From JAEULH01 sp034382075 (GTDB taxonomy: Bacteria; Pseudomonadota; Alphaproteobacteria; Rhodospirillales; Defluviicoccaceae): DNA of 36,073 nucleotides. The notes below the pieces were generated by a model. It had not been told where the DNA came from and ran no database searches. It saw nothing but the letters and a program-made list of their open reading frames with translations. Location of the stretch: contig JAXMOZ010000030.1 of NCBI GenBank assembly GCA_034382075.1, forward strand, positions 1 to 36,073, in the 5' to 3' direction. Shown here one piece after another: positions 15,181 to 23,043 of this stretch. Each line of letters begins with the position of its first letter. The stretch's first letter is position 1. The translations under genes and the position numbers were made by a program.

Positions 15181-16992
15181 GTAGAGCGCCGCCACCATGA
15201 CGACCGTGACGATCAGGCTGAGAAAGAGGAGCGGGACACCGACCTTGACGAAGTCGTTGAAGCGGTAGCGCCCCGGTTCCAGCACCAGGGTGTTGACCGG
15301 TGAGGAGACCGGCGTGGCGAAGGCGCAGGAGCAGGCGACCGCCACGGTGACGGCGAAGGCGTGGGTGGAGACGCCAAGCGTCTGGGCGGTGGTTATGGCG
15401 ACCGGGGCGATCAAAACCGCGGTGGCGGTGTTGGAGATGAACAGGCCGAGGGCTGCGGTGATCAGGAACAGGACGCTGAGCATGCCGTAGGCGCCGGTGC
15501 CGGCGAGCACCTGGGTGAGGCCCGAGGCCATCAGCTCGGTGACCCCGGTCTTCTCCAGGGCGGTCGCCATCGGCAGCATGCCGGCGATCAGCACCAGCGT
15601 CGACCAGCCGATACTGCGGTAGACGCCCTTGGCCGGGACGCAGCCGGTGACGAGCACCGCCAAAGCCGCGGCCAGGACCGCGATCACGTTCGGCAACAGG
15701 CCGAAGGTCATCACCGCCGCCATCAGCACAAGGATGGCGATGGCGACCGGCGCCCTGGGCCGCGCCGGGGCCACGAACTTCACCTCCTGGGGCAGGCGCA
15801 TGACCACGAACTCGCCGGGGTGCTCCTGCAGGCCGGCGATCCGGCCCCAGTCGCGGACCACCAGGATCAGGTCGCCGAAGCGCAGCGGCGTGTCGATCAG
15901 GTTGCCCTCGATCACCTCGCCGGCGTGGCGGATGCCGACCACGGCAAGGCCGCGGCGCTTGCGAAAGCCGGCCTGGCGCAGGGTCTTGCCGATCAGCGGC
16001 GCGTCGGGGGCGAGCATCACCTCGGCCAGCCCCAGCTCCTGGCGGGCGGCGACCCGCAGCCGTTCGCCCACCGGCGCCTCCTCCAGGGCTTCCGCCGCGA
16101 CGAATGCCTCCACCGCCTCGGCTTCGCCGACGACGATGATCAGATCGCCCGGACGCATGGCGGTTTCCGACAGCGCCGGGCGCACGACGAAGCCGTCGCC
16201 GCGCGGGCGGATGGAGGCGACCAGGGTGACGCCGTAGCGCGAGCGGATGCCGCTTTCCGCCACCGTCCGCCCGGCCAGCGCCGAGCCCCAGTGGATGCGC
16301 AGCACCCGGAACCGGCCGGTGAGCTTGTACTTGGCCAGCAGCTCGTCGGCCGAGACCTCGGCGCGTTCCGGCCGCGGCTCCGGGCGGTCCAGCAGCCTGC
16401 GGCCGACGGTGGTCATGTAGACCACCGCGACGATCAGGATGGCGAGCCCTATCGGGGTCAGCTCGAAAAAGCCGAACGGCTCGAGCCCGCGGCCCGACAG
16501 CGCGGCGCTGACCACAAGGTTCGGCGCGGTCGCGATCAGCGTCAGGAGGCCGCTGATCAGCGCCGCCACCGACAGCGGCATCATCAGCGCCGAGCGGCTG
16601 GCGCCGGTCTTGGCCACCAGGCCGAGGACCACCGGGATGAACATGGCGACGATGCCGGTCGAGCTCATGAACGCGCCGACGGCGCCGACCACCGCCATCA
16701 GCAGCACGATCAGCCGGGTTTGGCTGCCGCGGCCGACACCGGCGAGCCACGTGCCGAGGCCGGTGGCGACGCCGGTCGTGACCAGCGCCTCGCCGACGAT
16801 GAACAGGCCGCCGATCATCAGCACCGACGGGTCGGCGAAGCCGGCGATGGCCTCGTTCGCGCTCACCACCCCGGAAACGGCGAGGGCGAGGAGGACGGCC
16901 AGGGCGATGGCGTCGGCGCGGAACCGGTCGGTCGCAAAGGCGACCACCGCGGCGGCCAGCACGGCAAGCGCAATCCAGCCGTCGGCGGTCAT
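15163..16992 (-). CDS. SLC13/DASS-family transporter with two RCK_C (TrkA-C) domains
   Basis: Inner-membrane transporter of 609 residues in the divalent anion:sodium symporter family; sulfate, dicarboxylates or similar anions are possible substrates. The N-terminal membrane half holds the family-like ADPSVLMIGGLFIVGEAL and FMSSTGIVAMFIPVV; the C-terminal half holds LFISNTATAVLIAPVAI and FATPVSSPVNTLVLEPGRYR. Between them, at about residues 215-400, are two soluble RCK_C-like domains (MRPGDLIIVVGEAEAVEAF and RFGDLILVVRDWGRI). The ATG at 16992 begins a hydrophobic stretch and needs no earlier start. It diverges from the AT-rich acyltransferase gene across a 235-bp gap. Confidence 0.9.
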   Translation of the reverse strand: MTADGWIALAVLAAAVVAFATDRFRADAIALAVLLALAVSGVVSANEAIAGFADPSVLMIGGLFIVGEALVTTGVATGLGTWLAGVGRGSQTRLIVLLMAVVGAVGAFMSSTGIVAMFIPVVLGLVAKTGASRSALMMPLSVAALISGLLTLIATAPNLVVSAALSGRGLEPFGFFELTPIGLAILIVAVVYMTTVGRRLLDRPEPRPERAEVSADELLAKYKLTGRFRVLRIHWGSALAGRTVAESGIRSRYGVTLVASIRPRGDGFVVRPALSETAMRPGDLIIVVGEAEAVEAFVAAEALEEAPVGERLRVAARQELGLAEVMLAPDAPLIGKTLRQAGFRKRRGLAVVGIRHAGEVIEGNLIDTPLRFGDLILVVRDWGRIAGLQEHPGEFVVMRLPQEVKFVAPARPRAPVAIAILVLMAAVMTFGLLPNVIAVLAAALAVLVTGCVPAKGVYRSIGWSTLVLIAGMLPMATALEKTGVTELMASGLTQVLAGTGAYGMLSVLFLITAALGLFISNTATAVLIAPVAITTAQTLGVSTHAFAVTVAVACSCAFATPVSSPVNTLVLEPGRYRFNDFVKVGVPLLFLSLIVTVVMVAALYPLTPR

Positions 16993-17227
16993 CCCCGTCT
17001 CCCGGTGTGTGTCTTGTTGTCGCCGGTTTTATGGACGGACGTGGGCTTGGGCAACCTGCGCGGACGTCCGACTTTGGCCGTAGCGCCCTTGCATTGCTGA
17101 CAACTGCCTTCCGTCGTGTAAGCTGTCGCCGCAGGCCATCGTGGGGGTGGCCCTTGACCCTGTAATCTCCTGAACGCGCCCTTCGTTAGAAGGGTGGCCC
17201 TGGGTCCCTCCGGCGGAAAGACTCCGC
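16993..17227. other. Divergent intergenic region
   Basis: A 235-bp stretch between the SLC13 and acyltransferase genes, with no supportable ORF. Base composition starts to fall here towards the AT-richer acyltransferase gene. Promoters for both genes must lie here, but I cannot pick a convincing -35/-10 pair. GGAAAG at 17215-17220 is the likely ribosome site for the gene at 17228. Confidence 0.5.
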
Positions 17228-18334
17228 ATGTCGCAGAACAACATCGACATAGCAGACGTTGACCGCGCAGCACCGAAAGGCCGACCGCGGAACCTCGGCA
17301 TTGACTTCGTGCGGGGCTCGCTAATTGTCCTTATGATACTTTACCACTCCGCAGTTTTTTCTCAAGACGATCCATACGTCATACTTCTGCGGGATAATTT
17401 TTTCACGGTATCGTCTGGCGGGTTCGTTTTTATGGCGGGAGTGACTATACGTAAGTTTGCTTTCAGCAGTTTTTGCGCGAATAGATATAAGTCGTCTAGG
17501 CATCTTGTTCTGAGAGGTATTCGGCTTATTCTGTTTTTCTGCAGTGCCGTCTTGGCTGGGCACGTCTTCCAGATGTTGCCTCCGCCTGATGGCGCCGTCC
17601 AAGATTATTTAGTCAGGGTATTTCTGCTGAGTTATCCTGAGGGCGTTCCATACGATGTCCTTCTCGGCATAGGTTACCTCTTCTGCATCTCGCCGCTCAT
17701 TCTGTACCTTCTCCAACGCAAGGCTCTTTCTCTCGTTGTCTCGCTGCTAGCATTTTCAGCGGTGACTGCTGTCGGCTACCGCGTCGGACAGAATGCTTGG
17801 ATTGTCCTGTGTGGCTTGTGGGGCATGGCGTTGGCTCACGTGAGCATGGAGATGTTTGGCGTAAAGCAAAGATCGATGATGTTGCAACTGCCGTGGCAAT
17901 ACTCGTTTGGCGTGTTCCTCATCGCGGCGCTCGCATATGGGGCATTGGGCGCACCCAAAAGCAACGTCATCGTTTACGTGTCGTATCTGGTCTTCGTGAT
18001 GACTATGATCTACCATATATTTTCGAGGATCTTATGCAATCAAGTTGACTCTGCGATTGTAAAGATAGTTTGCAAGGCTGGCAGCATGTCGCTATTTTGC
18101 TATGTCGTGCATGTTCCGGCATGTATTATTTTGGAAAAATATATTGAGTGGAGCGGGGGAGTAGCCTCCTTCATCATCGGTTCTTCCCTAATTTTATCAT
18201 TGACTACAATACTCATGTTGCTGGTCGATGCGGCGGGTCACTGCGCCGCAATACATGTAGCTCCCGCTGATTTTTCTGCGGCAACGCCAGGGACGCGCCC
18301 ACGTCTCCTTCGTGAGCCGGTCAAGTTCCGCTAG
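17228..18334 (+). CDS. Membrane acyltransferase, OpgC / acyltransferase-3-like
   Basis: Polytopic inner-membrane protein of 368 residues with about ten hydrophobic segments. The opening segment LGIDFVRGSLIVLMILYHS has the R-G plus H arrangement of OpgC and acyltransferase-3 proteins, and SGGFVFMAGVTIRKFA follows as the second segment. Such enzymes move acyl groups onto sugars or polymers at the cell surface; the substrate here is unknown. Its bases are clearly AT-richer than both neighbours, with many A/T-ending codons (atattt, aatttt, tatatt), except for the last 35 codons, which return to high GC. This suggests transfer from another source. It ends 58 nt before the flavocytochrome gene. Confidence 0.75.
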   Translation: MSQNNIDIADVDRAAPKGRPRNLGIDFVRGSLIVLMILYHSAVFSQDDPYVILLRDNFFTVSSGGFVFMAGVTIRKFAFSSFCANRYKSSRHLVLRGIRLILFFCSAVLAGHVFQMLPPPDGAVQDYLVRVFLLSYPEGVPYDVLLGIGYLFCISPLILYLLQRKALSLVVSLLAFSAVTAVGYRVGQNAWIVLCGLWGMALAHVSMEMFGVKQRSMMLQLPWQYSFGVFLIAALAYGALGAPKSNVIVYVSYLVFVMTMIYHIFSRILCNQVDSAIVKIVCKAGSMSLFCYVVHVPACIILEKYIEWSGGVASFIIGSSLILSLTTILMLLVDAAGHCAAIHVAPADFSAATPGTRPRLLREPVKFR

Positions 18335-18392
18335 TATAGGAGAGGCGGCGGAAGCTTGCCGGCTATTCTGCGTCATTGGCTGGTAAGGTTGA

Positions 18393-19745
18393 ATGCGGAC
18401 CATCAAGCTGGCCTTCTGTGCGGCGCTGGCGCTTCTGGCGGCGCTGTGGCTTGCCGCCGACCCGCAGGTGTTGGCGGCCCGCGGGTTCTTTCCCCTGCGC
18501 GGCTCCATGGTCCAGGCCACCGGCGTGCTGGCCATGGGCTGCATGAGCCTCGCCATGATCCTGGCGCTGCGGCCGCGCTGGCCGGAGCGGTGGCTGGGCG
18601 GGCTCGACAAGATGTACCGGCTGCACAAGTGGCTGGGGATCGGCGCCCTGGTTCTGGCGATCGTCCACTGGTTGTGGGCGAAGGGGCCGAAGTGGGCGGT
18701 GGACCTGGGCTGGCTGGAGCGGCCGATGCGCGGGCCTCGCGGCGGCCCGGAAAACCCGGTTGCGCAAGCCTTGCGCGGCCTGCGCGAGCCGGCGGAGAGC
18801 CTGGGCGAGTGGGCGTTCTACGCGGCGGTGCTGCTCATCGCCGTGGCGCTGATCCAGAGCGTCCCCTACCGGCTATTCTACAAGACCCACCGCCTGCTCG
18901 CCGCGGTCTACCTGGTCCTGGTGTTCCACACCGTCGTGCTCATGCGCTTCGGCAGCTGGGCCACGCCGCTGGGGCTCGTGATGGCGGTGCTGCTCGGCTA
19001 CGGGGCGTATGCCGCGTTCGTCGTTCTGCTCAGACGGGTGGGGGCGGCGAGGCGGGTGACGGGCCGCATCGCCGAACTGCATCGCTACCCCGGGGTGCAC
19101 GTGATCGAGGCGGCGATCGACCTGCCCAAGGGCTGGCCTGGGCACCGGGCCGGGCAGTTTGCGTTCGCCACCGCCGATGCCGCCGAGGGCCCGCACCCCT
19201 TCACCATCGCCTCGGCCTGGAGCGAAACCGACCGGCGCATCACCTTCATCGCCAAGGAGCTCGGCGACTACACCCGCAGGCTGGCGCAGACGCTGAAGGT
19301 GGGCCAGGAGATCACCGTCGAGGGCCCTTACGGCTGCTTCACCTTCGACGACGACTGCCCGCGGCAGATCTGGGTCGGCGGCGGCATCGGCATCACCCCG
19401 TTCATCGCCAGGATGAAGCACCTGGCCGAGCTGCGCCGTCGCGAGCCGGCGGCGGCCGGGCAAGAGGTCCACCTGTTCCACACCACCGCCGAGCACGACG
19501 CCGAAGCCCTGGGCAAGCTCGCGGCCGACGCCGAGGCCGCCGGCGTGCGTCTGCACGTCCTCATCGACGCCCGCGACGGCCGGCTCACCGGCGAACGGAT
19601 CCGCGCGCTGGTGCCGGGCTCGCGCGAGGCGAGCCTGTGGTTCTGCGGCCCCACGGGCTTCGGCGCGGTGTTGCGCCAGGACTTCGCCGCCCAGGGCTTC
19701 CCGGTCGAGGCGCGCTTCCACCAGGAGCTGTTCGCCATGCGCTGA
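18393..19745 (+). CDS. Ferric reductase-like flavocytochrome
   Basis: Membrane electron-transfer protein of 450 residues in the ferric reductase / NADPH-oxidase-like group. The membrane half (1-215) carries paired histidines for heme: H78 and H92 on one helix, H166 and H179 on another. The cytoplasmic half is a ferredoxin-reductase-type module, with the FAD motif HPFTIAS near residue 270, the nucleotide motif GGGIGITPF near 330, and WFCGPTGFG near 415. It should pass electrons from NAD(P)H through FAD and heme across the membrane; the acceptor (iron, copper or oxygen) is not shown. The ATG has TAAGG at 18384-18388. It is followed by a strong double hairpin. Confidence 0.88.
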   Translation: MRTIKLAFCAALALLAALWLAADPQVLAARGFFPLRGSMVQATGVLAMGCMSLAMILALRPRWPERWLGGLDKMYRLHKWLGIGALVLAIVHWLWAKGPKWAVDLGWLERPMRGPRGGPENPVAQALRGLREPAESLGEWAFYAAVLLIAVALIQSVPYRLFYKTHRLLAAVYLVLVFHTVVLMRFGSWATPLGLVMAVLLGYGAYAAFVVLLRRVGAARRVTGRIAELHRYPGVHVIEAAIDLPKGWPGHRAGQFAFATADAAEGPHPFTIASAWSETDRRITFIAKELGDYTRRLAQTLKVGQEITVEGPYGCFTFDDDCPRQIWVGGGIGITPFIARMKHLAELRRREPAAAGQEVHLFHTTAEHDAEALGKLAADAEAAGVRLHVLIDARDGRLTGERIRALVPGSREASLWFCGPTGFGAVLRQDFAAQGFPVEARFHQELFAMR

Positions 19746-19808
19746 GGGCGGCCCCAAGGCTTCCAGGCCGCCCCTGAGGCGTCGGCGGCCCCCGCCGCCG
19801 GGGCTTTT
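19746..19808 (+). terminator. Double hairpin terminator after the flavocytochrome gene
   Basis: Immediately after the stop, GGGCGGCC at 19746-19753 pairs with GGCCGCCC at 19766-19773. A second stem, GCCCC at 19788-19792 with GGGGC at 19800-19804, is followed by TTTT at 19805-19808, the usual form of an intrinsic terminator in a GC-rich genome. Confidence 0.72.
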
Positions 19809-20599
19809 CGACCGCCGCTGGCGAACGCCCATGCTGCCCCGTGTCAACGCGCCGGCTGCCCCCGCGCCCGCAGGCCCGAGCCGCGCGGGCCCGTCTCCGG
19901 CCTCTGGCTTCCCCACCCATGCGCGCGCAGGTCCCGGGTTGCCCGGGCTTGTTTACGGCCTCCCACCCGAGCGCCGGCCCGTGCGCGCGCAGCGTAGCCC
20001 ATCGCCATCGCCAGCGCCCGGATGCAGCCGAGCCGGCTGTCCGCGCACGACCCGTCCGAGCGGAACCTTCAGTCTACATCCTCGTCGGTTACGAGCCGGG
20101 CCGAGGAGTCGGCGCCGCGTGCCCTGCCGGCATTCGCCAGCAGGCCGATGTGACCGTTGCAGATTATCCCGCCGTCCGCGATCGCGCAGTGACCGCGGTC
20201 ACATCCCTTGGCGGCGTGTTCCTGCTGAAATGCGGATGCGGTCGGACTAGACGGAGGTGAGGCAGGCAAGCAAGCAGAACAGGGGCGTCAAGACGCAGGG
20301 CCAAGCGCGCCCCGCCGGACCGCCACGCGCATCCGCGGCGGTTGCGCTTTGTGGCCCGTGGGGCGCGGCCGCACGGCGAGCAAAAGAACGGCCTACCGCT
20401 GAGGCCGATGCAATGCGCGCACCGGCGCTGGTCCGCGGCCTCTGCAGAGGCGCGCTCCGGCAGGCAGGAGGCGCGCGAAGGCTGGCGGAGCGCGGCGCGG
20501 GTTGAGCAAAGGACGGGCGGGCCGAGCGGGCGACCGGTCGCGCCGGGAGAACCGGCACGACCCGACGTGGCTTGGTGCGGCCTCTTAGCGGCAACGGCG
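19809..20599. other. Long gene-poor stretch
   Basis: About 790 bp with no ORF I can support. Frames that stay open here are rich in R, A, P and G, lack ribosome sites, and look like composition effects. It holds a CRP/FNR-like palindrome (20188-20203), the repeated phrase TGCGCGCGCAG at about 19919 and 19981, and a CCCGGG-TTG-CCCGGG hairpin near 19934-19948. A non-coding RNA or a decayed gene is possible. Confidence 0.5.
20188..20203. promoter_or_regulatory. CRP/FNR-family-like operator palindrome
   Basis: AGTGA-N6-TCACA, with the spacer CCGCGG making the core a perfect 12-bp palindrome (TGACCGCGGTCA at 20190-20201). This matches the CRP consensus TGTGA-N6-TCACA at nine of ten positions. No gene start lies close on either side, so the target is unclear. 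Confidence 0.4.
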
Positions 20600-21049
20600 T
20601 CAGCGGGCGGACAGCGCCTGCTCGATCCAGGCGCGGTGGCGCCGCTCGTCCGCGAGGCCCGACTGCAGCGCGGTCGCGGCCGCGGGCGTGCCCTCGGCGG
20701 CCTTCACCGCGCGCTCGTAGGCGGTGTTGGTGTCGTCCTCGTTGGACTTCATCGCCTGGAGGATGGCGCCGTCGCCCAGAAGGTCGGCCATCATCACCTT
20801 GCCACGGGTGAGCAGGCTCTTCGCGCCGCCTTGCTGCGCCGGCTTGCCGCCGAGTTCCTTCACCGCCGCGCCGAGGTCGCGGGTGTGGCGGGCGTGATCG
20901 TCGCGAAACTCTTTTAGCCGCGCCTTGTATTCGGCGCTGTCCAGCCGGTCGATGGCGGCGTCGTACGCCTCGATGGCGTCGTAGTCGAGCTCGATCAGGT
21001 TGTTCAGGGTGTCGACGAGATTGCTTTCGGTGCCGACGGTGGTGACCAT
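20600..21049 (-). CDS. Ferritin-like DUF2383 / PA2169-family protein, second copy
   Basis: 149-residue paralogue of the gene at 14553. It shares the opening MVTTVGTE, the segment MKSNEDDTNTAYERA and the ending GLADERRHRAWIE, while the first helices have diverged (LIELDYDAIEAYDAAIDRL, EFRDDHARHTRDLGAAVKEL). The predicted fold is a four-helix bundle with ferritin-like D/E/H residues; its activity is unknown. The ATG at 21049 is preceded by GGGAG. A perfect EcfG-type promoter ends 34 nt upstream of the start. Longer readings of this frame run back into the neighbouring IS element and are not believed. Confidence 0.88.
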   Translation of the reverse strand: MVTTVGTESNLVDTLNNLIELDYDAIEAYDAAIDRLDSAEYKARLKEFRDDHARHTRDLGAAVKELGGKPAQQGGAKSLLTRGKVMMADLLGDGAILQAMKSNEDDTNTAYERAVKAAEGTPAAATALQSGLADERRHRAWIEQALSAR

Positions 21050-21083
21050 CGCTCCATCTCCCTTATTTGCGGTACAGGGAGAT

Positions 21084-21109
21084 AACGTTGCCCCCGGCGG
21101 CCAAGTTCC
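21084..21109 (-). promoter_or_regulatory. EcfG-type general stress promoter for the DUF2383 gene
   Basis: Read on the minus strand, GGAAC (21109-21105) and CGTT (21087-21084) are 17 bases apart, the same perfect spacing as the site at 13127. It lies 34 nt before the ATG at 21049. The ferritin-like gene is thus predicted to belong to the general stress regulon. Confidence 0.75.
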
Positions 21110-21686
21110 CGCCGCGCGCCCGTGACCCCGTGATCCTTCGCCGGCGAGATGGGCGAACGCCGGCGTGCGGTTGCGATGGGAAACGAGCACGCCGCCAAGC
21201 CCGCGCGTCGTTTGCCGATCCGGTAACTGGAAATTGCAGTGGTGTGCGTCAAGTTCAGCAAGTTGGTCATGGCTGCGGCTGTGGTTGCGCCTGTGGGGAA
21301 CGCGGCAGCGTTGTCCACAGGTGTTTCTCATGCCGCCTGGCGCAGCGCCTCCTTCTTGAGCTCCCGCAGGTAGTCCATATTCAGGTAACGGTGAGTCTTG
21401 AGCCAGTTCTCGTGGGTCTCGACGCAAAGCGCGCGGACCAGCCTGAGGCAGCTCTCGGCGTTGGGGAAGATGCGAACAACGTGGGTGCGGCGCTTGATCT
21501 CTTCGTTCAGCCGCTCCAGCATGTTGGTGCTTTTCAGGTGCTTGTGGTGCTGGCGCGGCAGCCGGTAGAAGCTCAGCGTTTCCTCGATGTTCTCTTCCAC
21601 CCAGCCGACCAGCCTGGGGTATTTGCCCTGCCATTTCCCGATCCAGGCGGCAAGATCGGCGCGCGCTTCGGCGAGATCGCGCTGGT

Positions 21687-21727
21687 TCCACGGGTCCGGC
21701 CCAAGGCCGGCCCGAGGACAGGCTTCA
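21687..21727. repeat. Palindromic element 3 in the transposase (in frame)
   Basis: CGGG-T-CCGGCC at 21691-21701 pairs with GGCCGGCCCG at 21705-21714 around a CAA loop, with one bulged T. To its right, CCCGAGGACAGGCT matches the corresponding part of element 1 (CCCGAGGGCAGGCT) with one change. On the transposase strand it encodes EACPRAGLGPDPWN, where related IS256 transposases as I recall them go straight from LRW(I/L) to YD-RDLAEAR, so the gain is about 12 codons. Confidence 0.6.
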
Positions 21728-21763
21728 ATCCAGCGCAGCTCCTGCAGGCAGTCGTCGTCGACC

Positions 21764-21789
21764 CACGTGTCAAGCCCGTGGGCAGGCTC
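21764..21789. repeat. Palindromic element 2 in the transposase (26 bp, frameshifting)
   Basis: A 26-bp insertion between GACC (21760-21763) and TTCCG (21790-21794). With the adjoining bases it forms a hairpin: 21762-21769 with 21775-21782, one mismatch, loop TCAAG. Its right part GGGCAGGCTC is identical to that of element 1. Read on the transposase strand it adds KSLPTGLTRG and shifts the frame. Confidence 0.8.
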
Positions 21790-22235
21790 TTCCGCGGCAC
21801 GTAGTCGAGGGCGTTGCGCAGGAAGTGCACGTAACAGCGCTGATAGGCGGCTTCGGGGAGGACCTCGCGGATCGCCGCCCTGAGGCCCGCATGGTCGTCG
21901 GCGACGACGAACTCGATGCCGGACAGCCCGCGCTGGCGCAGGCCGAGGAGGAAGTCGCGCCAGCTCGACCGGCTCTCGCGGTTGGCCAGCTCGACGCCAG
22001 GACCTGGCGGCGGCAGTCCCAGTCGATGCCGATGGCGATCATCACCGCCTGGCTGGCGATCACCCCGGCCTCGCGCACCTTCTCGTACCGGGCGTCGAGG
22101 ATCAGGTAGGGGAAGGGCTCCGCCAGCCGGCGGGAGGCGAACTGCGCCAGGCTCTCGTCCAGCGTCTTGTTGATGGCGCTGATCGACGAGGCGGAAAAGC
22201 CGTGGCCGCACAGCTTCTCGGTGATCGCCTTGACC

Positions 22236-22261
22236 CTCGGGACAAGCCCGAGGGCAGGCTC
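22236..22261. repeat. Palindromic element 1 in the transposase (26 bp, frameshifting)
   Basis: A 26-bp insertion between GACC (22232-22235) and TTCCG (22262-22266), the same flanks as element 2. It forms a perfect 8-bp hairpin, CCCTCGGG at 22234-22241 with CCCGAGGG at 22247-22254, loop ACAAG, then GCAGGCTC. It encodes KSLPSGLSRG on the transposase strand and shifts the frame. Confidence 0.82.
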
Positions 22262-22863
22262 TTCCGGGTGGACACCCCCTGGACGTACATCTCCGCCAAC
22301 GCCCCCACCAGCGCCCGCTCCGAGCGCTGATAGCGCGCAAACAGCTCGGTCGAGAACCGCCCAGCCCGGTCCTGCGGCACCCGCAGCTCCAGCTTGCCCA
22401 CCCGCGTCATCAGCGTCCGGCCGTAATAGCCCGCGCGATACGCCAGCCGTGCCGCCGTCCGCTCGCCTTTGGCGGCACCAACCGCCTCCGTCATCTCCGC
22501 TTCCAACATCTCCTGCAGCACTGCTTGCACCACCGTGCGAATGAACCCCTCGTCACCCGCCAACAGCGCTTTCACGTCAATGCCTTCGCCCTTACCTTTC
22601 CGCTCGGTCATGGTGTGCTTCCTCTGATCAGGATCGGTGACTCACACATCACCCGCATACCATGACCACCTTCAACTTTCCGCTTCTGCAGAACCTCCAG
22701 CACGCTACCGGCTCGCCGTCACAGACCGCCGGATCGGGTTCGTTCTCCTACGGGCCACCCGTTCGCCTCCGGTTGCTCCCCACCCCGCCTCACGGCGACG
22801 CAGTTACCTTCGGCTTCATGCGCAGTGACTTCACATGGCCAGGACTCCCACCTGACTGACAAA

Positions 22864-22906
22864 GCGTCCCCACGGACGCACGACCCCCGGAACAGGCCCG
22901 CGGGTG
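22864..22906. repeat. Degenerate copy of the dispersed hairpin repeat
   Basis: GCGTCC at 22864-22869 pairs with GGACGC at 22874-22879. Next, ACCCCCGG at 22883-22890 pairs with CCGCGGGT at 22898-22905 with one mismatch, followed by GACG. Order and sequence resemble the last two hairpins of the cluster at 1459-1519, where the second hairpin also begins ACCCCCGGAACA and is followed by GACG. Confidence 0.6.
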
Positions 22907-22994
22907 ACGTGCGGGGTGAAGGGCGGGATGGTCGACTTGGAGGTGGAAGTCTTCTACGGGCCCTGGTGGAACCGTACGACCGGTGGCGCGGGCT

Positions 22995-23020
22995 GGAGGC
23001 GGCGCCGAGGCGCCGCCTCC
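22995..23020 (-). terminator. Strong inverted repeat after the RTX gene
   Basis: GGAGGCGGCGCC at 22995-23006 and its exact complement GGCGCCGCCTCC at 23009-23020 form a 12-bp stem with a 2-nt spacer, 23 nt after the RTX stop codon. No T-run follows on the minus strand, so it is a likely but unproven terminator or mRNA 3'-end stabiliser. Confidence 0.5.
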
Positions 23021-23043
23021 CTCTCGTGAAGCCCGTGGCCGGA

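Larger units (their letters stand above)
21328..22611 (-). pseudogene. IS256-family transposase, disrupted
   Basis: DDE transposase remnant in several frames. The N-terminal part (22611 to about 22262) ends at MYVQGVSTRK. The next part, in a second frame, contains GVIASQAVMIAIGIDWDCRR. After a one-base loss near 21995 the third part carries ELANRESRSSWRDFLLGLRQ, EFVVADDHAGLRAAI and RCYVHFLRNALDYVPRK. The last part has RLPRQHHKHLKSTNMLERLN and ends LRELKKEALRQAA. Two 26-bp insertions (22236-22261, 21764-21789) cause two of the frame changes. A third palindrome (about 21687-21727) adds about 12 codons in frame. Removing the two insertions and restoring one base gives an open frame of 411 codons including the stop, close to intact family members. 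Confidence 0.88.
21260..22672 (-). mobile_element. IS256-family insertion sequence, degenerate
   Basis: About 1.41 kb, the usual IS256-family size. The ends carry imperfect inverted repeats: AAGTTGGTCATGG at 21260-21272 on the plus strand and AAGGTGGTCATGG read inward from 22672 on the minus strand, each followed after one or two bases by TGCGG-N-TG. No flanking direct duplication of 8-9 bp was recognised, so exact borders are uncertain and one edge may have been lost. The transposase inside is broken by frameshifts and by three palindromic elements, so the element cannot move by itself. Confidence 0.65.
22673..23043. other. Non-coding stretch between the IS and the RTX gene
   Basis: About 370 bp without a believable gene. 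From 22673 to 22862 it is T- and C-rich on the plus strand and looks like a fragment of an older mobile or intergenic sequence. It is followed by the two-hairpin repeat at 22864-22906 and the strong inverted repeat at 22995-23020. Confidence 0.5.

Noticed and set aside
15361..17100. 579-codon open frame antisense to the SLC13 transporter
   Set aside because: The product is a run of H, D, Q, R and G without any domain, while the opposite strand encodes a complete membrane transporter.
19831..20260. Overlapping open frames in the gene-poor stretch
   Set aside because: Arginine-, alanine- and proline-rich products, no ribosome site, no likeness to a family.
22637..22862. Two short plus-strand frames next to the IS element
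   Set aside because: They start with no ribosome site inside the element's inverted repeat and give basic, structureless products.
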